From: Deltaproteobacteria bacterium
Lineage (GTDB): Bacteria; Desulfobacterota; Syntrophia; Syntrophales; UBA5619
Assembly: GCA_021372695.1 (NCBI GenBank)
Contig: JAJFTY010000080.1
Span: forward strand, 1-26,355
Direction of reading: 5' to 3'
DNA: 26,355 nt
Part shown: piece by piece, positions 22,627 through 26,355 of the stretch
Layout of the letters: every line of letters begins with the position of its first letter
Numbering within the stretch: position 1 is the stretch's first letter
The notes under the pieces: generated by a model
What the model was told of the DNA's origin: nothing
The model's database searches: none
What the model saw: the letters and a program-made list of their open reading frames with translations, nothing else
Position numbers and translations under genes: made by a program

Positions 22627-23904
22627 TTAGAGAATCTCATCGCCTGCATTTGCGCAGGTTGAAGAGCCCTGTCCTGCCTTGACCAGATACAGAGGCGTCA
22701 GCACGATCAAACCCAGAGCGAGAATCATCAGAGCCTGACCCAGACCGAGATGATCGGCCAGAACACCTATGGCAAAGGCCATGACGGCCGTGTAGAGTGC
22801 CGTCACCAGGGAGCGCACGGACAGGGACGTGGCCAGGATTTCATACGGGACCGTGTCGCAGACGTAGGTCACGCTCAAGGGTGACCTCAGGTTCTGAAGG
22901 ACGAAAATGCCCGTGAACATCACGACGGCCGCCAGATCGAAACCCAGGAGGTAGGCCAATCCGCAAAGCAGGCCCAGACCGAAACCCGTGAGCATCGTCA
23001 GATTCAGGGGGACGGTCAGCTCTTTGAAGCGTGCGGCCAACGCGCCTGAACGGCGGCTCGCCTGCGAGGTCAGCAGGTAGATGCAAAAGTAGACGACGCC
23101 GATCAGAAGCGCCGAGCGCTCCTTCTCCTGCAGGAAAGCGAGCACGGGCAGAGCCAGGGCCAGACTCTTGACGATCGGCTGGAGGAAGTCTTTGACGGCA
23201 TTGTAGAACCCGTCGTAAATGCAGACGTTGGTGGTCGCCCGCAAGGCCCCGGTGTTCATGAACGTGTTTCTCAGGCTTCGCCTGATGATGGCCAGGCTCT
23301 CCGCGATACTTCCGCTTTCATGGATTTGCCCGTCGAGTTCCTTGGGATAGGAGAGCATCAGGAACAGGTTCAGGACATAGGGCAGGGTCGAAGCGAGAAA
23401 GACCACGTCGTAGCGGCCGCTCGCGAAGACGATCCCCGCCGCGATCAGGGCGGAAACGGCCGAACCGTTCTGCGACCAGGAGCGGGTGTGTCCGTAGTAA
23501 TCGACCCGCTGATCCTGCCAGCTCTTCATCTTGAGGTATTCGAAAATCATCGCCTTGTGGGTTCCGCCCCGGAAGGCCTCGCCGAAGGCGAAGAAGGTCA
23601 TGCCCAGCAACAGGAGCCAGAAGGTCGAGGCGTAGTAGAAAATCAGAAAAGAGATGATGTAGGACAGAAATGACTGGACCATCGTGCGTCTTCGGCCGAA
23701 AGCATCGGCGATGATCCCGGTCGGCACTTCCAGGAGGTTGGTCATGATCTCCCGGTAAGCGTAGAGCGTGCCGATCAGGGTAAAGGTCAGGTTCTTTTCC
23801 AGCAGGAAGAGAATCAGGAACGGCTCGAAGAGTTTCAGGTTCTTGAGGAAACCGTACGCGCTGAACTTGGCGTATTGGAGATCCTTTTTATATTGACCGG
23901 CCAT
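22627..23904 (-). CDS. Major facilitator superfamily transporter
   Basis: On the minus strand; the ATG at 23904 is preferred over 23964 because the first 20 residues of the longer form are polar and unlike an MFS start. The 425-residue product has about 12 membrane helices. The MFS loop after helix 2 is clear (EVPTGIIADAFGRRRTM), as is an amphipathic central loop with YPKELDGQIHESGS. Between helices 4 and 5, EAFRGGTHKAMIFEYLKMKS resembles transporters of the tetracycline/macrolide efflux type found in clostridia and deltaproteobacteria. The substrate is unknown. It is divergent from the small genes downstream, with the candidate sRNA in the gap. Confidence 0.88.
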   Translation of the reverse strand: MAGQYKKDLQYAKFSAYGFLKNLKLFEPFLILFLLEKNLTFTLIGTLYAYREIMTNLLEVPTGIIADAFGRRRTMVQSFLSYIISFLIFYYASTFWLLLLGMTFFAFGEAFRGGTHKAMIFEYLKMKSWQDQRVDYYGHTRSWSQNGSAVSALIAAGIVFASGRYDVVFLASTLPYVLNLFLMLSYPKELDGQIHESGSIAESLAIIRRSLRNTFMNTGALRATTNVCIYDGFYNAVKDFLQPIVKSLALALPVLAFLQEKERSALLIGVVYFCIYLLTSQASRRSGALAARFKELTVPLNLTMLTGFGLGLLCGLAYLLGFDLAAVVMFTGIFVLQNLRSPLSVTYVCDTVPYEILATSLSVRSLVTALYTAVMAFAIGVLADHLGLGQALMILALGLIVLTPLYLVKAGQGSSTCANAGDEIL

Positions 23905-23951
23905 GGTTTTTTCTTCGCGTCCGCGATACTGTCTACTCCATATTCCCCATT

Positions 23952-23979
23952 TTTTCAAAGTCATTCAGTGTCGCATAAT
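23952..23979 (+). promoter_or_regulatory. Candidate promoter for the intergenic small RNA
   Basis: TTTTCA (23952-23957) and CATAAT (23974-23979) are separated by 16 bases; CATAAT matches five of six -10 positions. A second option, TTGACT (23985-23990) with TAGGCT (24007-24012), would start inside the first hairpin and is less likely. Confidence 0.35.
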
Positions 23980-23985
23980 ATCCCT

Positions 23986-24122
23986 TGACTTTGTCGGGAA
24001 TGGGAGTAGGCTTCAGTCAACATTATTGATTGACGAAGAAAACTGAATAATTGTCCTTCCCATATAGGGAAGTGAAAAGACTTCCAAGCCCTGTCCATTA
24101 TGATGTGACGGGGCTTTTTGTC
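23986..24122 (+). ncRNA. Candidate small RNA of about 137 bases (three hairpins plus terminator)
   Basis: Three successive hairpins fill the gap between two divergent protein genes. The first is TTCAGT (24012-24017) with ACTGAA (24042-24047), including an inner TCAA/TTGA pairing. The second is CTTCCC (24056-24061) with GGGAAG (24067-24072). The third is AAGCCCTGTC (24086-24095) with GACGGGGCTT, followed by TTTTGTCTTT, a good intrinsic terminator. No protein frame ends near it on the plus strand, so the terminator seems to belong to an RNA starting in this gap. No known RNA family is recognised. A leader RNA controlling the following gene is an alternative. Confidence 0.45.
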
Positions 24123-24125
24123 TTT
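24086..24125 (+). terminator. Intrinsic terminator
   Basis: A 10-bp stem with one G-U pair, AAGCCCTGTC and GACGGGGCTT, around an 11-base loop, is followed directly by TTTTGTCTTT. The U-rich side lies on the plus strand, so it ends plus-strand transcripts. Confidence 0.7.
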
Positions 24126-24237
24126 AAGGGCACGAATCGATGCAATCTGTCTTCGCAAAAACTGAACTCTTAGATGATCGAAAGAGGGGGGAGCCGGAAA
24201 AGTTACCCAAACAATCGAATGATTCGAGGTATGATTG

Positions 24238-24588
24238 ATGAAAGCAGAGATGGTAGGGAAGATCCAGTATGGAATCGGGGGCCTTATTTGCGGGGCCGTT
24301 GTCGCAATGATCATCGGGTTTGCATGGGGTGGCTGGGTAACCGCCGGCACCAACCAGAAGATGAGCGGCGAGGCGGTCTTGGCGAGCCAGGCGGCGATCT
24401 GCGTCGCCCAGTACGTGAAGGAGCCGAACAGCCAGGAAAAGCTCAAAGAATATGAGGCGATCGACAGCTATAAACGCTACGAGTTCATCGAAAAGGGCGG
24501 ATGGGACAAGATGCCGGGGCAAAAGGAAGCCAGCACCGGAGTCTCCAGCGCCTGCGTTGCAGGGCTTGATGCTCTGATCAAGAAATAG
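24238..24588 (+). CDS. Small membrane-anchored protein of unknown function
   Basis: The ATG at 24238 has GAGGT eight bases upstream; a TTG directly before it is less likely. The 116-residue product has one N-terminal membrane helix (GIGGLICGAVVAMIIGFAWGG), with no cleavage site or lipobox evident. A soluble part follows with two cysteines (AICVAQY and SACVAGL) in helical regions and a charged centre (EYEAIDSYKRYEFIEKGGWDKMPG). The pattern recalls small conserved proteobacterial proteins annotated as hypothetical. It is followed 36 bases later by cspA, probably on the same transcript. Confidence 0.75.
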   Translation: MKAEMVGKIQYGIGGLICGAVVAMIIGFAWGGWVTAGTNQKMSGEAVLASQAAICVAQYVKEPNSQEKLKEYEAIDSYKRYEFIEKGGWDKMPGQKEASTGVSSACVAGLDALIKK

Positions 24589-24624
24589 GACGATACAATA
24601 GACGATCAACAAAGGAGAACGAAG

Positions 24625-24828
24625 ATGTCAGAAGGAAAAGTAAAATGGTTTAATGATTCAAAAGGATTTGGTTTTATCGAGCAGGAGGACGGCGCCAAGG
24701 ACCTGTTCGTGCATCACTCCGCGATCCAGGGAGAGGGTTTCAAATCGCTGGCCGAAGGCGATCGGGTCAGTTTCGATGTGACCCAGGGAGCCAAAGGACC
24801 CGCTGCCGAGAATGTTCGCAAGTTGTAG
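24625..24828 (+). CDS. cspA: CspA-family cold-shock protein
   Basis: This 67-residue protein follows AAAGGAG and is a complete single cold-shock domain. Both RNA-binding motifs are intact: RNP1 as KGFGFIEQ and RNP2 as DLFVHHSAI. It binds single-stranded RNA or DNA and can melt mRNA structure. The name cspA is used in the family sense; which paralogue it is cannot be told. Its upstream region is short, and no long cold-box leader is present. The region just after the stop folds into a nested hairpin (next entries). Confidence 0.95.
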   Translation: MSEGKVKWFNDSKGFGFIEQEDGAKDLFVHHSAIQGEGFKSLAEGDRVSFDVTQGAKGPAAENVRKL

Positions 24829-24837
24829 GACCTTGTT

Positions 24838-24894
24838 TGAGGGTGTTGACCGCTGAGAGGTCTCTGGACCTTGATGACGGGCAACACCATCTCA
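24838..24894 (+). ncRNA. Candidate structured RNA segment after cspA
   Basis: TGAGGGTGTTG (24838-24848) pairs with CAACACC (24882-24888) and, after a two-base bulge, CTCA (24891-24894). Inside, AGGTC (24858-24862) and GACCT (24867-24871) form a perfect hairpin with a four-base loop. The nested structure begins 9 bases after the cspA stop. No T-run follows. It may be a 3' stability element or a separate structured RNA; the CTGAGA in it is not part of a real TPP riboswitch. Confidence 0.38.
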
Positions 24895-25105
24895 ATAACC
24901 GACGAGATGCTGCGATGCGCGTATTGAGTCTATTCTACTGGATGTTAACGCAAAAATGATCACAGGGTCTTCGTGGTGATTGCCACCCTTGTAGACCGGA
25001 TCTTAAATGAGGGACTCCAGTTGACAGACAAGACGGCATAGGCGGCTCTCGTCTATTTTTGTGAGAGCGGTTCAATCCGGATGATGATCCCGATGGCAAG
25101 TTGAA
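24895..25105. other. Gene-free interval before the small-protein cluster
   Basis: About 210 bases with no gene that I can support. TTGACA occurs at 25021-25026, but no acceptable -10 box lies at normal distance. Short self-complementary pieces (GGCTCTC with GAGAGC near 25044-25069) may form a hairpin. Confidence 0.4.
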
Positions 25106-25489
25106 ATGGCTGAAGATCTGTTAGACTACTGGGTCAGACTTATAAAGAGAATTTTTCCCGCCAATGCCTGGATAAATTCTCTTTTCTCAAATGATGATTA
25201 TCTCATACAGGTCGATTGGAGCCCCCAAAATGATTCGGAGAGCCCAACCAAGCGTTCAAAAATAGCGATCATCATCAAAGAACAGGCCATTAACGATTAT
25301 CTCGACAAGAGCAGGGGAGATCGTGAACTATCCGACATCAGGTTGGAAGAATTTATTTGCGAACGGTACAATCATTTTATTTCCGAGAACCATGGCGATA
25401 CCAACCAGCATGCATTGACGGAAAAGTGGTTAATCTCCAAGGATGTCATGAATCGCGACCAGGGGTTATCAGCCAGAGGAGAGATTTGA
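25106..25489 (+). CDS. Hypothetical protein, 127 residues
   Basis: The ATG at 25106 has only a weak upstream purine stretch (GGCAAG). The product starts with an amphipathic helix (DLLDYWVRLIKRIFP), then a strand-rich part (YLIQVDWSP and KIAIIIKEQAINDYL) and a charged C-terminal half. I recognise no domain or motif, and it has no signal peptide or membrane segment. Base composition is AT-richer than the main operons. The next gene overlaps its stop by one base (TGATG), so the two form a translationally coupled pair. Confidence 0.7.
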   Translation: MAEDLLDYWVRLIKRIFPANAWINSLFSNDDYLIQVDWSPQNDSESPTKRSKIAIIIKEQAINDYLDKSRGDRELSDIRLEEFICERYNHFISENHGDTNQHALTEKWLISKDVMNRDQGLSARGEI

Positions 25490-25602
25490 TGGGAGACAGG
25501 GGCGGCAAGAAGGATAAGGAAAAGGGTCAGAAACAAAACGCCGAGAAACAGAAGCAAAAGTCGAATAACAAGCTTGATAAGCAGCCCAAAAGAAAGCCTT
25601 GA
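25489..25602 (+). CDS. Lysine/glutamine-rich 37-residue protein
   Basis: The ATG overlaps the preceding stop (TGATG) and has AGAGGAGA upstream. The product, MGDRGGKKDKEKGQKQNAEK and onward to PKRKP, is made almost only of Lys, Gln, Asn, Asp and Glu and is probably unstructured. Short basic proteins of this style recur in proteobacteria, and some may bind nucleic acid. A longer frame from 25357 exists but lacks a ribosome site. The strong start and coupling argue that it is translated; the role is unknown. Confidence 0.65.
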   Translation: MGDRGGKKDKEKGQKQNAEKQKQKSNNKLDKQPKRKP

Positions 25603-25674
25603 TGGAAATCACGGTCCGCGGAGAGCTGCGCCGATCGGCTTTCGGCTTCTAAAGCTGCAAAGGAGACATCAACG

Positions 25675-25974
25675 GTGACGACGCACTATAAATGCAGGAG
25701 AAGAAGCCACTACATCAGTGAAGTTTGTCAGGACACAACCTGTGAGTGGCGTCTCATGAACGAATCGTTTTTTAACTGCACCTGGGTTGCATGCAACTTC
25801 GGCCCTTTCACTCTGGAAGAGGTGGGTCTGATGATGGGGGTAACCCGCGAAAGAATAAGACAGATCGAAGCAAAGGCCATCAAAAAATTACAGCACAAGA
25901 AAAGAAGCGAGCCGTTGCGTGATTTTTCATCGCCAGAGAGCGAATGGGGAAATCGGCAGATCATCGCCCCTTAA
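25675..25974 (+). CDS. Stand-alone sigma-70 region 4 protein with N-terminal cysteines
   Basis: The GTG start at 25675 has AAAGGAG at good spacing. Residues 44-73 are a textbook sigma region 4.2 helix-turn-helix, [19 protein letters not shown] followed by [10 protein letters not shown], which reads -35 promoter elements. No sigma regions 1-3 precede it. Instead residues 7-40 contain five cysteines (C7, C18, C23, C35, C40), arranged as CRRRSHY...CQDTTC...CTWVAC, a possible metal or redox-sensing site. The whole protein has 99 residues. It may be a transcription factor or anti/co-sigma protein that binds promoters or RNA polymerase, not a complete sigma factor. Confidence 0.8.
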   Translation: MTTHYKCRRRSHYISEVCQDTTCEWRLMNESFFNCTWVACNFGPFTLEEVGLMMGVTRERIRQIEAKAIKKLQHKKRSEPLRDFSSPESEWGNRQIIAP

Positions 25975-26019
25975 AGCCGGATGCGATGCTATTATCACTC
26001 CGGCAATAGTATCTGTCGA

Positions 26020-26055
26020 AGTCGTCGTTCCGGCGAAAGCCGGAATCCAGACTTC
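26020..26055. repeat. Dispersed palindromic repeat, VVPAKAGIQ type
   Basis: TTCCGGCGAAAGCCGGAA at 26029-26046 is a perfect palindrome around a short loop, in the context GTCGTTCCGG...CCGGAATCCAGAC. This unit recurs between genes in many proteobacterial genomes and translates as VVPAKAGIQ. It lies about 45 bases upstream of mreB and could affect its transcript ends. Confidence 0.65.
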
Positions 26056-26073
26056 GGAAATGCTTAAGGTTAA

Positions 26074-26355
<282 letters not shown>

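Noticed and set aside
24838..24894. CTGAGA motif suggesting a TPP riboswitch
   Set aside because: The other conserved TPP elements (the TGATC and TAATACC-like parts) are absent, and no thiamine gene follows.

Overview
The window suggests a GC-rich, anaerobic Gram-negative bacterium, most likely in the Desulfobacterota (deltaproteobacterial, Syntrophales-like) group. This rests on gene style: Tat-exported DUF362 and flavodoxin proteins, a FecR/OmpA lipoprotein pair, an RND pump, frequent GTG/TTG starts, and dispersed palindromic repeats that translate as VVPAKAGIQ or LDPGFRRGD. No rRNA or universal marker is complete, so the assignment is inference. There are no tRNA, rRNA, CRISPR or insertion-sequence genes that I can support.

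Layout. (1) 1-4579: a catabolic operon with a GntR/FCD regulator (5' end outside the window), an Asp/Glu-racemase-like protein, an FGGY sugar kinase, a PdxA2-type dehydrogenase and a VOC protein. It probably isomerises, phosphorylates and oxidatively decarboxylates a small sugar acid. Perfect hairpins lie directly before the ribosome binding sites of its second and last genes. (2) 4743-6203: a receiver-PAS-GAF signalling protein with no output domain. (3) 6333-8182: a Tat-exported DUF362 protein overlapping a secreted DUF6599-like protein. (4) 8322-10182: an AT-richer pair, an MFS transporter and a cytidylate-kinase-like protein. (5) 10547-12014: a FecR-domain protein and an OmpA/TSP3 lipoprotein. 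(6) 12087-13775: a gene-poor stretch with a 3' remnant of an alcohol dehydrogenase, a lipoprotein, a 5' remnant resembling an acyl-CoA ligase, a small DUF2892 membrane protein and dispersed repeats. (7) 13776-18194: an RND efflux adaptor and permease without a TolC partner.

(8) 18213-20355: small stress or redox genes, namely a DksA/TraR zinc finger, a Tat-flavodoxin, a Cys-rich mini-protein and a J-domain protein with half a zinc-finger region. (9) 20506-21462: an aldo/keto reductase. (10) 21789-22562: a histone-H1-like Lys/Ala/Pro repeat protein fused to an unrecognised N-terminal domain, with a second possible start inside it. (11) 22627-23904, minus strand: an MFS transporter. (12) 23952-24122: a candidate small RNA, three hairpins ending in an intrinsic terminator. 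(13) 24238-25974: small proteins including a CspA cold-shock protein, a lysine-rich 37-residue protein and a stand-alone sigma-70 region 4 protein with many cysteines, plus a structured segment after cspA. (14) 26089-end: the start of mreB.

The best candidates for something undescribed are the FGGY-kinase/PdxA2/racemase/VOC pathway, the putative small RNA at about 23986-24122, the two-start H1-like protein, the Cys-rich sigma-4-only protein and the exported flavodoxin with an internal start. All functional statements come from reading translations and motifs by eye; no database search was run.
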